Below, piece after piece: positions 34,226 through 43,484 of a DNA stretch of 64,000 nt. The position numbers and the translations under genes are program-made. Numbering within the stretch: the first letter of the stretch is position 1; every line of letters starts with the position of its first letter. The notes below the pieces were generated by a model. The model worked only from the letters and a program-made list of their open reading frames with translations. It was not told the origin of the DNA and did no database searches. The DNA comes from Andreprevotia lacus DSM 23236 (GTDB lineage Bacteria > Pseudomonadota > Gammaproteobacteria > Burkholderiales > Chitinibacteraceae). Location: the NCBI RefSeq assembly GCF_900176275.1, contig NZ_FWXD01000007.1:62001-126000 (forward strand), read 5' to 3'.

Positions 34226-35707
34226 TTACTTGGCCGGCGGCGGCAGATCCGCCACCAGACGCAGGCTGGCGGTCAGGCCTTCAAGCTGGAAGTGCGGCTT
34301 CAGGTAGGCCACAGCCTTGTAGAAGCCCGGCTTGCCCGGGATTTCGCTCACATCCACGCGTGCTTCGCGCAGCGGGTACTTGGCCTTGATTTCCTGGCCA
34401 GCGTCATCCGAACCCACCACGTAGTTGTTGATCCAGCGGCCCAGGAACTGCTCGCACTCGCCACGGGTCATGAAGCTGCCGACCTTGTCACGCACCATGG
34501 ACTTCAGGTAGTGCGCAAAGCGCGATGTCGCCATGATGTACTGCAACTGGTTGGACAGGCGAGCATTGGCGTTGGCTGCATCGGTATCGTACTCCTTGGC
34601 CTTCTGCACCGACTGGGTGGAGAAGAACGCGGCGTAGTCGGTACCCTTGCAGTGCACCAGCGGGATGAAGCCCAGATCGGCCAGCTCTTTCTCGCGGCGA
34701 TCGGTGATTGCCAGCTCGGTCGGGCACTTGAGGGCCACTTCGCCATCATCGGTGGTGAAGGTATGCGTCGGCAGGCCTTCAACCAGACCACCGCCTTCCA
34801 CGCCACGGATGGCGGCACACCAGCCGTACTTGGCATAGGCATTGGTCAGGCGGGTGCCGAGCGCGTAGGACGCGTTCACCCACAGGTATTTGTCGTGTTC
34901 CTTGCCGCTGACATCTTCTTCGAAGTTGAACGCTTCGACCGGCACGGTGGCCGAGCCATACGGCAGGCGGCCCAGCACGTGCGGCAGGGTCAGGCCGACA
35001 TAGCGCGAGTCTTCCGAATTGCGGAACGACTTCCACTTGGCGTATTCGACGGTATCGAAGCCCTTGGCCAGATCACGCGGCTTGGACAGCTCGGTCAGGC
35101 TGTCGAGGCCGAACATGCCGGCGTTGGCCGCCGAGAAGAACGGTGCGTGCGCGGCAGCAGCCACGTGCGACACTTCTTCCAGCAGGTACATGTCTTCCGG
35201 GTGGTTGCCGAACTCGTAGTCGCCGACCAGTGCGGCAAACGGGGCGCCACCGAAGGTGCCGTATTCTTCTTCGTAAATCTTCTTGAACAGCGCGGACTGG
35301 TCAAACTCTGCAGCGCCCTTGAAATCCTTGATCAGGTCTTTCTTGGAGGCGTTCAGCAGGTTGATCTTCAGGCCGGTGCCGGTTTCGCTCTGATGCACGA
35401 GGTAGTGCAGGCCGCGCCACGAAGCTTCCAGCTTCTGGAATTCATCGTTGTGCATGATGGCCGACAGCTGCTTGGACAGCACGCCATCGATTTCAGCGAT
35501 GCGCTTTTCGATGCTGGCGATCAGATCCTTGGAAACGGTCACGGTGCCGGACAGGACTTCGTTGACGAAGCCGCTGATCAGGTCCTTGGCGCGCTCTTTC
35601 TCGGTGTCCGAGCGGGCAACACGGGTTTCGTCGATGATGCTGTCGAGCAGGCTGCCTTCGGCGGCTTGTGCGCCTTCCGCGCCAGCGGCTTGTTGTGCTT
35701 CGCTCAT
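34226..35707 (-). CDS. tssC: T6SS sheath large subunit TssC (VipB)
   Basis: A 493-residue VipB/ImpC family protein with the N-terminal helix region (LLDSIIDETRVARSDTEKER), LEASWRGLHYLVHQSETGTG, and the C-terminal block YIMATSRFAHYLKSMVRDKV, then EIPGKPGFYKAVAYLKPHFQ. TssB and TssC form the contractile sheath. The length is standard. Its ATG follows the tssB stop directly with no gap, so the two subunits are coupled. Confidence 0.96.
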   Translation of the reverse strand: MSEAQQAAGAEGAQAAEGSLLDSIIDETRVARSDTEKERAKDLISGFVNEVLSGTVTVSKDLIASIEKRIAEIDGVLSKQLSAIMHNDEFQKLEASWRGLHYLVHQSETGTGLKINLLNASKKDLIKDFKGAAEFDQSALFKKIYEEEYGTFGGAPFAALVGDYEFGNHPEDMYLLEEVSHVAAAAHAPFFSAANAGMFGLDSLTELSKPRDLAKGFDTVEYAKWKSFRNSEDSRYVGLTLPHVLGRLPYGSATVPVEAFNFEEDVSGKEHDKYLWVNASYALGTRLTNAYAKYGWCAAIRGVEGGGLVEGLPTHTFTTDDGEVALKCPTELAITDRREKELADLGFIPLVHCKGTDYAAFFSTQSVQKAKEYDTDAANANARLSNQLQYIMATSRFAHYLKSMVRDKVGSFMTRGECEQFLGRWINNYVVGSDDAGQEIKAKYPLREARVDVSEIPGKPGFYKAVAYLKPHFQLEGLTASLRLVADLPPPAK

Positions 35708-36223
35708 TTACTTGGCCTCCTCTGCGCTGTAGCCGGTTTCCTTGCCCAGTGCCTGCAGCTTGGTGGTGTCGTCCAGGATTTCCTGCAGCACTTCGCCCAG
35801 GCGCTCGTTGCTGTACATCTTGTTCTTCAGGTCCGACAGCTTGGCGCGGATCTCAAGCAGCTTCTTCAGCGGCTCGACTTGCGCGGCCACTTGCGCCGGC
35901 TCGAAGTCGGCGATGGTCTTGAAGCTCAGGTCGACCGACAACTGGCTGTCGTCGTTTGCCATGGTGTTATCAACACGATAAGCCAGATGCGGCTTGGTGC
36001 CCTTGAGCACTTCGTTGAAGTTGTCGCGGTCGATATTGACGAACTTGCGATCCTTCAGTTTCGGCAGCGGTTCAACCGGGTGGCCGGTGAAATCGCCCAA
36101 TACGCCCATCACAAAGGGCAGTTCCTTTTTTTCGATCGCATCGCCGACTTCAACGTCGTACGTGATCTGCACACGCGGGGCGCGGACGCGGTCCAGCGTA
36201 TGCTGCCTGCTCTCATTTGCCAT
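35708..36223 (-). CDS. tssB: T6SS sheath small subunit TssB (VipA)
   Basis: A 171-residue VipA/ImpB protein. It starts MANESRQHTLDRVRAPRVQI and has KKELPFVMGVLGDFTGHPVE, FVNIDRDNFNEVLKG, and SVDLSFKTIADFEPAQVAAQ, all typical. With TssC it builds the contractile sheath that ClpV later disassembles. The start at 36223 is chosen on family length; 26 further in-frame residues upstream have no resemblance. It is the first gene of the minus-strand T6SS locus and is divergent from the sensor gene at 36481. Confidence 0.95.
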   Translation of the reverse strand: MANESRQHTLDRVRAPRVQITYDVEVGDAIEKKELPFVMGVLGDFTGHPVEPLPKLKDRKFVNIDRDNFNEVLKGTKPHLAYRVDNTMANDDSQLSVDLSFKTIADFEPAQVAAQVEPLKKLLEIRAKLSDLKNKMYSNERLGEVLQEILDDTTKLQALGKETGYSAEEAK

Positions 36224-36480
36224 TACCGGATCTCCAGATTCAATCAACTTCAGGTGTGGATGCCACAATAGACAAAACCGCGCCACGCACAGTTTTGCCA
36301 TGCTTTAATGCTGGCAGAGTAAAATGACATCGCGCTAACAAACAAGTCGATTAGATATTTCTAATATTTCGACCGTCGACAGCAACCCTATTAGCTCTAG
36401 ACTGAAAACAGAAAAAGTCCAGCAATCTCAAAACCATAGCTGCCGCAATATAAATACCGACGTTATTGAACGGAAACTGA
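36224..36480. promoter_or_regulatory. Divergent T6SS/sensor intergenic region
   Basis: A 257-bp AT-rich gap between divergently read tssB and the sensor gene, so it should hold promoters for both. The clearest element is a perfect inverted repeat ATTAGA-TATT-TCTAAT at 36350-36365, a possible regulator site. A TATAAAT-like -10 element lies near 36448 for the plus-strand gene. I found no convincing sigma-54 element. Confidence 0.45.
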
Positions 36481-37263
36481 ATGCTCTCCCGCGCCCTGCC
36501 CCGACACTGGCCACTCTGGTTGCAACTCGGCCTGCCGATTGCCCTGGTGATCTGCCTGTCCGTCGGTCTGATCACCTTCCTGAACTTTTTCAACTACCAG
36601 AAAAGCTACCGCCAGCTGCAACTGGGGCGCTATCAGGTGCTGGGCAAGGATGTGCGCCAGGCCATCGAATCCGGCCTCAATGTCGGCCTTGATCCGGCCG
36701 CCAATGCCCGGCTGGAAGGCTTGCTGCAGCAATTGCGCAAGGAATCGGCCGGCGTGCAGTTCATGGCCGTGGTCGATGAAGGGGGCAGGCAGCTGGTGAG
36801 TAACGGTTCCCTGCCTGCCGGTCAGGACTGGAGCGCCAATCCGGCCAGTGCCCCCGCCCAGGCCGACTGGCAAAAGCAGGATGACACGCTGTATTACCTC
36901 GGGCTGCCCTATCGCAACAGTTTTGGCGTTGTGGTCGGGGCACTGATCATCGGCTACCCGCGCGCGCAGATTGACGCCGCCACCAACCAGATGCGGCTGC
37001 ACCTGCTGCGGCTGTGGGGCCTGGTCAGCCTGGCCGTGTTCATGCTGGCCCCGTTGGGGGTATGGGTGTTGACGCGGCGCATGAGCCGCGAGCTGGATGT
37101 GGCCGCCAAAGCGCTCGACCACGCGCTGGACGACGACCCGCCAGCCCTGCCGGAATTCAAGGCGCTGGGCGAAGAGCTGGCGCAGGATATCCCGCAATTC
37201 ATCCGCAGCAGCCGTGAATCGGCCCAGTTGCTTCACACTGCAAAACAAGAACAACAGTCATGA
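36481..37263 (+). CDS. Sensor-like membrane protein without output domain
   Basis: A 260-residue protein. A first membrane segment (LQLGLPIALVICLSVGLITF) is followed by a periplasmic domain of about 130 residues that reads like a single Cache/PAS-type sensor (LRKESAGVQFMAVVDEGGRQ; FGVVVGALIIGYPRAQIDAA). A second membrane segment is at WGLVSLAVFMLAPLGVWVL, and a short HAMP-like cytoplasmic tail follows with no kinase or cyclase domain. It overlaps the next gene by 4 nt. With the sensor-MFS protein and the substrate-binding protein downstream it probably forms one uptake or sensing unit. Confidence 0.65.
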   Translation: MLSRALPRHWPLWLQLGLPIALVICLSVGLITFLNFFNYQKSYRQLQLGRYQVLGKDVRQAIESGLNVGLDPAANARLEGLLQQLRKESAGVQFMAVVDEGGRQLVSNGSLPAGQDWSANPASAPAQADWQKQDDTLYYLGLPYRNSFGVVVGALIIGYPRAQIDAATNQMRLHLLRLWGLVSLAVFMLAPLGVWVLTRRMSRELDVAAKALDHALDDDPPALPEFKALGEELAQDIPQFIRSSRESAQLLHTAKQEQQS

Positions 37264-39284
37264 AAAGCCTGCAATTGAAATTGATTGCGCTATCGGTAGC
37301 GCTCTTGGTGGCCGCAGCGGCGGTGGTGTCGCTGTTTGCATTGCGCGATTTCGAAGCCGGCCTGACGCCGCAGATGGCGGCAGGCGACCGCGAAATCGGC
37401 GCCTCGGTATTGCGCGTGCTGGACAAGGCGCTCGACTATGGTGTGCCGTTTGCCGAGCTGCAGGGTGTGGATGACTTCCTCGACGACGTGCGCACCGACA
37501 ATCCCAAGGTCAGCTACCTCATCATCACCAATACCTGGGGCCAGGCGCTGTACAACAGCCGCGCCAAGACGCTGAGCAACCAGGGCGAGCTGGAAGACCG
37601 GCTGGCCCACTGGACGCAGGGGCTAACCAGCGAACAGGTGGGCGCCTATCTGAATACCGCCATTCCCATCCGCGCGCATGGCGAGCAGATCGGCTGGCTG
37701 CATCTGGGCCAGAAGGCCGACGTGGCACAGCAGCAACTCAATGACGTGATGCTCGATCTGGGCACGGTGCTGGTGGTGGCCGGGCTGGTAGCGCTGGAAC
37801 TGTTACGCCTGCTGCTGACCCTAACCGTTGGCACACCGGTTACCTTGCTGCATGACTTCCTCGCCAAGGTGCGCGAGGGCGACTTCACCTGGCAGCTGCC
37901 GCGCGATTATCTGGGCGGCGTGGGCAAGCTCAACCGCCACCTCAACCACGTGGTCAAGATCATCAACCACCGCTACCACCAGTTGCGCAGCACGGCGCGC
38001 AACCAGGGCAAGATCGCACCGACCTACGGCCTGCGCTTCCTGACCAACAAGGACGACAAGCACATCCTGTTTGTCTCGGCCCTGGATTACATCCGCTGGC
38101 CCTTCTTCCTGCTGGTGTTCTCCGACTCGCTCTCGCTGTCGTTCTTCCCGGTCTTTGCCGGCCAGTTCTACGACCCGGCGCTGGGGCTGTCGCGCCAGCT
38201 GGCGAGCAGCCTGCCGATCTCGGTCTTCATGCTGGTGTGGGCGCTGGCCATGCCGTGGGCCGGCCAGTGGTGCGACCGCGTAGGCTATCGTCGCGCATTC
38301 GGCGTCGGCGCGGCCATTACCACCGTCGGTCTGCTGCTGACGGCCGCATCCCAGACCTTTTTCGATCTGTTGTTGTGGCGCTCGATCACCGCCATCGGCT
38401 ACGGCACGGTCTTCGTTACTGCACAGAGCTACATCGCCAACAACACGCCGGCCGATCAGCGCACACGCGGCATGGCGCTGTTCCTGTCCACCTTCTTCGC
38501 TGGCTCGCTGGCCGGTGCCGCCATTGGCGGCATTCTGGTCGACCGGCTGGGTGACCGGCCAACCTTCATGCTGTCGGCCCTGCTATCGGCAGCGGCAGCG
38601 ATCTTTGTCGCCCGCGTGATACGCCGCAAGAGCGGCGGCGGTGCACCGCGCAAGGCACTCAAGCTGGCCGATTTCGGTACCCTGCTGCGCCACAAGCAGT
38701 TTGCCGCCATCACCTTCCTCACCGCGATTCCGTCCAAGATCGCGCTGACCGGCTTCCTGTATTACTCGGTGCCGCTGTACCTTAAATCGGTGGGCGCCTC
38801 GCAATCGGGCACCGGCCGCATGATGATGGCCTACGGTCTGGCCATCATCATCCTGTCGCCACAGATTGCGCGGCTGGCCGATGCACTGGGCCACCGCCGC
38901 TGGTTCGTGATTGCCGGTGGTTATGCCGCTGCGCTGGGCATGTTCGCCACCTATCTGAATGACAGCCCGCTGGGCGTGCTGATCAGCATTACCTGCCTGG
39001 GCATGGCCCACGCGGTCGGCGTATCGCCGCAGCTGGCGCTGGTGGGGGACTATTGCAAGGATGCCGTGCAGGAAATGGGCCAGGCCACCACCACCGGCAT
39101 CTTCCGGCTGATGGAGCGGCTGGGCAATGTGCTCGGCCCGCTGATTGCCGGCGCGCTGATCGCCAGTTATGGCTTCAAGGGTGCCTTCTATGGCGTCGGC
39201 ATCCTCACCTTGATTACGACAACCCTGTTCATGCTGCTGTTCTTCCGCTTCGATGCACAGAAACCCGGGGCGGTGCCGGCATGA
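37260..39284 (+). CDS. MFS transporter with N-terminal sensor/HAMP-like module
   Basis: A 674-residue protein, far longer than a normal 400-residue MFS permease. Residues 1-190 look like a receptor front end: a first membrane segment (LKLIALSVALLVAAAAVVSL), a periplasmic Cache-like domain (VSYLIITNTWGQALYNSR; RAHGEQIGWLHLGQKADV) and a second membrane segment (LGTVLVVAGLVALELLRLLL). A HAMP-like linker follows (HDFLAKVREGDFTWQL). From about residue 270 it is an MFS permease with the loop motif WAGQWCDRVGYRRAFG and LVDRLGDRP. Substrate unknown. Overlaps by 4 nt on both sides couple it to the sensor-like gene and the substrate-binding protein gene. Confidence 0.8.
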   Translation: MKSLQLKLIALSVALLVAAAAVVSLFALRDFEAGLTPQMAAGDREIGASVLRVLDKALDYGVPFAELQGVDDFLDDVRTDNPKVSYLIITNTWGQALYNSRAKTLSNQGELEDRLAHWTQGLTSEQVGAYLNTAIPIRAHGEQIGWLHLGQKADVAQQQLNDVMLDLGTVLVVAGLVALELLRLLLTLTVGTPVTLLHDFLAKVREGDFTWQLPRDYLGGVGKLNRHLNHVVKIINHRYHQLRSTARNQGKIAPTYGLRFLTNKDDKHILFVSALDYIRWPFFLLVFSDSLSLSFFPVFAGQFYDPALGLSRQLASSLPISVFMLVWALAMPWAGQWCDRVGYRRAFGVGAAITTVGLLLTAASQTFFDLLLWRSITAIGYGTVFVTAQSYIANNTPADQRTRGMALFLSTFFAGSLAGAAIGGILVDRLGDRPTFMLSALLSAAAAIFVARVIRRKSGGGAPRKALKLADFGTLLRHKQFAAITFLTAIPSKIALTGFLYYSVPLYLKSVGASQSGTGRMMMAYGLAIIILSPQIARLADALGHRRWFVIAGGYAAALGMFATYLNDSPLGVLISITCLGMAHAVGVSPQLALVGDYCKDAVQEMGQATTTGIFRLMERLGNVLGPLIAGALIASYGFKGAFYGVGILTLITTTLFMLLFFRFDAQKPGAVPA

Positions 39285-40270
39285 AGATGATGAAGACCCT
39301 GCTGCTGGCCACTTGCCTGCTGTCACCCTTGCTGGCAAACGCCGCCGACCACCCGCCCTACAAGGTGCTGATGCTGCTTTATCGTGGTAGCACCGATGCG
39401 GAACGTGGCTTCATGGATTACCTGAAAGCCCGCATGCCGGTGCAGTTCATCGTGCGCGATGCGGCCGAGGACAAGGAAAAGATTCCTGCGCTGATCGCCG
39501 AAGCCAGGCAACTCAAGCCCGACCTGATCTACACCTTCGGCACCAGCATGACCCTGGCCGCAGTAGGCAAATACGATGCCGATCCGGCCAGATACCTGGG
39601 CAAGGTGCCGGTGGTATTCAACATCGTGGCCGATCCGGTGGGCTCCAAACTCACGCGCACACTGCAAACATCCAGCCGCAATTTCACCGGCGTATCGCAC
39701 CTGGTGCCAATGGCCGACCAACTCAAGGCGGCAAACCAGCTGGGCAAGATCAACCGGCTGGGCGTGGTGTACAACCCGCAGGAACCCAATTCGCAGCTGG
39801 CCGTGCGCGACCTGCAGGACAACGCGGCCCGCTTCGGCTATACGCTGGTGCCGGTACCGGTCGAAGTGGATGCCACGGGCAAGCCGACCACCGAAGCGGT
39901 CACCACAGCGGTGCAGCAGGTGCTGCTGGGCAAGATCGATACGCTCTATCTGCCATCCGACTCATCGCTGATCCAGCAGGCTGATGCCATCGTCGCGCCT
40001 GCCACCGCCGCGGGCGTACCGGTGATCTCGGCCACCGAGGCCCCGATCCGCAAGAACGGCGCGCTGATGGGGCTGGTGGGCAACTATTACAACGCGGGCG
40101 CGTTTGCCGGCTACAAGGCCGAACAAATCCTGCTAAAACGAAAGACACCGGCGGCCATTCCCATGGAAACCCTGCAGCGCTTTTCGCTGGTGGTAAACAT
40201 GCAAACGGCCCGCACGCTGAAACGCTACCCACCGCTCGAAGAATTCCGCATCGCCGAGCTGCTGCGCTAG
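39281..40270 (+). CDS. ABC-type substrate-binding protein (PF04392-like)
   Basis: A 329-residue secreted protein. The signal peptide MKMMKTLLLATCLLSPLLANA precedes a two-lobed binding fold of the ABC_sub_bind family: PDLIYTFGTSMTLAA, VPVVFNIVADPVGSKL, NFTGVSHLVPMADQLKA and LPSDSSLIQQADAI, plus AAGVPVISATEAPIRKNGAL. Relatives bind aromatic amino acids or other small ligands. No ABC permease or ATPase gene is nearby; instead it follows a sensor-fused MFS gene with a 4-nt overlap. The start at 39281 is set by the signal peptide and by the ATGA overlap. Confidence 0.85.
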   Translation: MKMMKTLLLATCLLSPLLANAADHPPYKVLMLLYRGSTDAERGFMDYLKARMPVQFIVRDAAEDKEKIPALIAEARQLKPDLIYTFGTSMTLAAVGKYDADPARYLGKVPVVFNIVADPVGSKLTRTLQTSSRNFTGVSHLVPMADQLKAANQLGKINRLGVVYNPQEPNSQLAVRDLQDNAARFGYTLVPVPVEVDATGKPTTEAVTTAVQQVLLGKIDTLYLPSDSSLIQQADAIVAPATAAGVPVISATEAPIRKNGALMGLVGNYYNAGAFAGYKAEQILLKRKTPAAIPMETLQRFSLVVNMQTARTLKRYPPLEEFRIAELLR

Positions 40271-40282
40271 GGTCCGCTGATC

Positions 40283-40306
40283 CCTGCTTCACCCCCGTGG
40301 AGCAGG
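40283..40306 (+). terminator. Hairpin after the substrate-binding protein gene
   Basis: CCTGCTTCAC and GTGGAGCAGG form a 10-bp stem (one T-G pair) with a CCCC loop, 12 nt after the stop codon. No T-run follows, so it is a possible Rho-dependent or processing site rather than a proven terminator. Confidence 0.4.
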
Positions 40307-40332
40307 CATGAAAGACCGCCCGGAGCCCTGCC

Positions 40333-41496
40333 ATGCGCATCCTGATTGCGCCGGACTCGTTCAAGGAAAGCCTGACAGCCATCGATGCGGCCGGCCTGAT
40401 CGCCGCCGGCTTTGCCGACGTACTGCCCGATGCGCATTACCACTGCCTGCCCATTGCGGATGGCGGCGAAGGCACGGTGGATGTCGTGATGGCCGCCACG
40501 CACGGGCACAAGCACACCATCGCCGCCACCGGCCCGCTGGGCGAGCTGGTGAACGCCAGCTTCGGCCTGTGCGGCGATGGCCACACCGCCGTGATCGAAA
40601 TGGCGGCGGCCAGTGGCCTGGCACATGTCCCCACGGCACAACGCAACCCGCTGCTGACCGGCAGCCACGGCACCGGCGAGCTGATTCTTGCCGCGCTGGA
40701 TGCCGGCGCACGCCGCCTGATCATCGGTCTGGGCGGCAGCGCCACCGTCGATGGTGGCGCGGGCATGCTGCAGGTACTGGGCGCCCGGCTGCTGGATGCC
40801 AACGGACAGGCACTGCCCGCTGGCGGCGGTGCACTGGGTCGGCTGGACCGGATCGAGACCGCCCAGCTGGACGCGCGCCTTGCCGCCTGCACCATCGAGA
40901 TTGCCGCCGATGTAGACAACCCCTTATGCGGCCCGGCCGGCGCTGCCACGGTTTATGGCCCGCAAAAAGGTGCCACGCCCGCCATGGTGGCGCAACTGGA
41001 ACACCACCTGCAGCACTTCGCACACATCCTGCAACGCGATCTGGGCCGCGACGTGGCCCTGCTGCCGGGTGCCGGTGCGGCGGGCGGCCTGGGCGCTGCG
41101 CTGATGGGCGTCCTGGGTGCATCGTTGCGGCCGGGGATTGCGCTGATCGGCGAGCTGGTCAAGCTGGAACAGGCCATACAGGCTGCCGATCTGGTCATCA
41201 CCGGCGAGGGCAGGCTGGATGGCCAGACCAGTCGTGGCAAGGCACCGGCCGGCGTGGCCGCGTGCGCCCGCCGTCACGGCAAGCCGGTGATCGCGATTGC
41301 CGGCAGCATGGCGGGCGATGCAGCGGCCGGCTTCGATGCGGCATTCGGCATCGTGCCGCAACCCTGCACGCTGGAACAGGCGCTGGCCGACGCAGCCGGC
41401 AACCTGCGCCGCACCGCGCGCCAGATTGCCGCCATGCTCAGGCTGGCGCAGCGGCTGCCGGTGGGGGCTGCACGGGCGCTGCGTGTTACCGAATAG
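40333..41496 (+). CDS. Glycerate kinase
   Basis: A 387-residue glycerate 2-kinase (GlxK/GarK family). The N-terminus MRILIAPDSFKESLTAIDAA is diagnostic, followed by PIADGGEGTVDVVMAAT, GLGGSATVDGGAGML and DLVITGEGRLDGQTSRGKAP. It phosphorylates glycerate to 2-phosphoglycerate, feeding glyoxylate or tartronate-derived carbon into glycolysis. Length is normal. No glyoxylate or tartronate genes flank it, so its pathway here is not shown by context. It converges on the gamma-glutamyltranspeptidase gene with a 102-bp gap in which I see no clear terminator. Confidence 0.93.
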   Translation: MRILIAPDSFKESLTAIDAAGLIAAGFADVLPDAHYHCLPIADGGEGTVDVVMAATHGHKHTIAATGPLGELVNASFGLCGDGHTAVIEMAAASGLAHVPTAQRNPLLTGSHGTGELILAALDAGARRLIIGLGGSATVDGGAGMLQVLGARLLDANGQALPAGGGALGRLDRIETAQLDARLAACTIEIAADVDNPLCGPAGAATVYGPQKGATPAMVAQLEHHLQHFAHILQRDLGRDVALLPGAGAAGGLGAALMGVLGASLRPGIALIGELVKLEQAIQAADLVITGEGRLDGQTSRGKAPAGVAACARRHGKPVIAIAGSMAGDAAAGFDAAFGIVPQPCTLEQALADAAGNLRRTARQIAAMLRLAQRLPVGAARALRVTE

Positions 41497-41598
41497 CGCA
41501 TGGAAAACCAACGAGAGCCTGCGTTACCCCTAACCAGCCAAGCCAAATGCGTCAACCTGTTTTGAAGGTGAAGCTGCGATGCTTCGTCGTTTTAAGCG

Positions 41599-43332
41599 CT
41601 AACGCTCCTGCACCAGCGCGCTCCCCCCGCCATGGCGCAGCGGTTCGCTCACTGCGGTCACACTGCCATCGTCATTGAAGCGCAAACCGTTGGCCGCGCC
41701 GATTTCGTCGGTTTCACGCCAGCGATAACCATAGGATTCCAGCGCCAATGCCTGCGGACTGCCAACGAATTGCAGCAGCGACTCCACCTCGGTCGTGTCG
41801 GCATTGCGCTGGCTCAGACGTGGCGCAGCCAGCGCACTCGCCAGGGTCATGCCCTGATCCAGATGCGCCACCAGCACCTGCAGCACCGTGGTGATGATGC
41901 TGGCCCCACCGGGCGAGCCAATGGACAGCACCGGCCTGCCGTCACGGAACACCAGCGTCGGGCTCATGCTGGAGCGCGGCCGTTTGCCGGCCTCGGGCAC
42001 ATTGGGGTGCGGGCCGCTGAAATCGAAATCGGTCAGCTCGTTGTTGAGCAGGAAGCCGCTGCCGGGCACCACCATGCCACTGCCACCCCAGTCCTCGATG
42101 GTGAAGGTGTAGCTGACAATATTGCCCGCGCGGTCGGTCACCGTCAGGTGGGTGGTATGAACCGGTTCTTCCCGGCCTGCGGCAGCTGGCCGCAGCGGCA
42201 CGGCCAGATTCTGCTGGAATGCGTAGGGGTCGCCCTGCCCCACCCGGCCATGGTCGGCGCGCAAATCGATGCCGGCGGCGCGTTGGCGCGCGTAATCCTT
42301 GGACAGCAAACCCGCTTTGGGCACGTCGACGAATTCGCCATCGGCCACATAGGCATTGCGGTCGGCAAAGGCCAGCCGCGATGCCTGCAGATAGAGATGC
42401 TGCACCTGTGGCGGCGGCATTCTGGCCAGATCGTAGTTTTCCAGCACGTTCAGGGCTTCGGCGATGGCAATGCCGCCGCTGGATGGCAGGCCCATGCCGT
42501 AGATGTCATAGCCGCGATAGGTCGAATGTACCGGCTGGCGCAGGCGGGCCTCATAGTCCTGCAGGTCGGCCAGCGTCATCCGGCCCGGCAATACCGTGAC
42601 ACCGGGCCGCACGGCCGGCATGTTGACCGCATCGACGATGCGCTGCGCCAGCTCGCCCTCGTAAAACGCGCGTACGCCGCCCGTGCCGATCTGCCGGTAG
42701 GTTTGCGCCAGTTCGGGGTTGCGGAACCAGCTGCCCAGCGGCAGCGCTCTGCCATCTTTCAGATACAGGCTGGCCGTGGCCGGGAAGCGACGGAACTTGC
42801 CCTCGTTAAGCACATTGATGCGGTGGAAATTCGCATCGATCTCGAAGCCCTGCTCGGCCACTGCAACCGCCGGTTGCAGCACCTGCTGCATGCTCATGCT
42901 GCCATAGCGCGCCAGTGCCTCGTGCCAGCCGCGCACAGTGCCGGGCACACCGACCGAGCGCCCGCTGGCAATGGCTTCGGCCAGCGGCAAGGGGTGGCCG
43001 TCACGCTGCAGCGCAGTGGGCGTGAACGAGGCGGGTGCGGTTTCGCGGTGATCGATGGTAATAACCTTGCGATCACGCGCCGAGTAAATCAGCATGAAGC
43101 CGCCACCACCGATCCCGCAGCTGAACGGATCGGTCACGCCCAGCGTAGCAGCAGCGGCAACGGCAGCGTCCACGGCATTGCCACCGCGATTGAGGATGTC
43201 CATCGCGGCCTGGCTGGCCGGGCCGGAAATGGTTGCGACGGCGCCACCGTGGCCAGTCACCACCGCCTGGCCCGCCCAGGCAGGCAGCGCCAGCAATGCG
43301 GCCCAAGCCGCCAGCAGCAAGGATTTGCTCAT
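41599..43332 (-). CDS. ggt: Gamma-glutamyltranspeptidase
   Basis: A 577-residue periplasmic precursor. A signal peptide (MSKSLLLAAWAALLALPAWA) is followed by the large subunit with GNAVDAAVAAAATLGVTDPF and GGGGFMLIY. The autoprocessing site is at VHTTHLTVTD, where the second Thr would become the N-terminal nucleophile of the small subunit. The small subunit continues FLLNNELTDFDFSG and SIGSPGGASIITTVLQVLV. It cleaves or transfers the gamma-glutamyl group of glutathione and related peptides. The start at 43332 is set by the signal peptide; an upstream ATG at 43371 would add 13 residues. Confidence 0.93.
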   Translation of the reverse strand: MSKSLLLAAWAALLALPAWAGQAVVTGHGGAVATISGPASQAAMDILNRGGNAVDAAVAAAATLGVTDPFSCGIGGGGFMLIYSARDRKVITIDHRETAPASFTPTALQRDGHPLPLAEAIASGRSVGVPGTVRGWHEALARYGSMSMQQVLQPAVAVAEQGFEIDANFHRINVLNEGKFRRFPATASLYLKDGRALPLGSWFRNPELAQTYRQIGTGGVRAFYEGELAQRIVDAVNMPAVRPGVTVLPGRMTLADLQDYEARLRQPVHSTYRGYDIYGMGLPSSGGIAIAEALNVLENYDLARMPPPQVQHLYLQASRLAFADRNAYVADGEFVDVPKAGLLSKDYARQRAAGIDLRADHGRVGQGDPYAFQQNLAVPLRPAAAGREEPVHTTHLTVTDRAGNIVSYTFTIEDWGGSGMVVPGSGFLLNNELTDFDFSGPHPNVPEAGKRPRSSMSPTLVFRDGRPVLSIGSPGGASIITTVLQVLVAHLDQGMTLASALAAPRLSQRNADTTEVESLLQFVGSPQALALESYGYRWRETDEIGAANGLRFNDDGSVTAVSEPLRHGGGSALVQER

Positions 43333-43484
43333 GCGAGTATTCCAGTGCGTGATGCGCAATGCTAGCAGCAAGCTGATTCAAGGCTTAATCGGAGATTACC
43401 CCTACACGATCAGGCAAGGGCCGGATCGCGAACAACCGCCAGGAGGCGGCCGCTACCGGAGCCGGTGCAACGCGGCCAGCAGCG

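Noticed and set aside
36224-36480. Possible sigma-54 promoter for tssB on the minus strand (ATGGCAAAACTGTGCG)
   Set aside because: The GG and GC pairs are one base too close (9 instead of 10 between them), so the strict spacing is not met.
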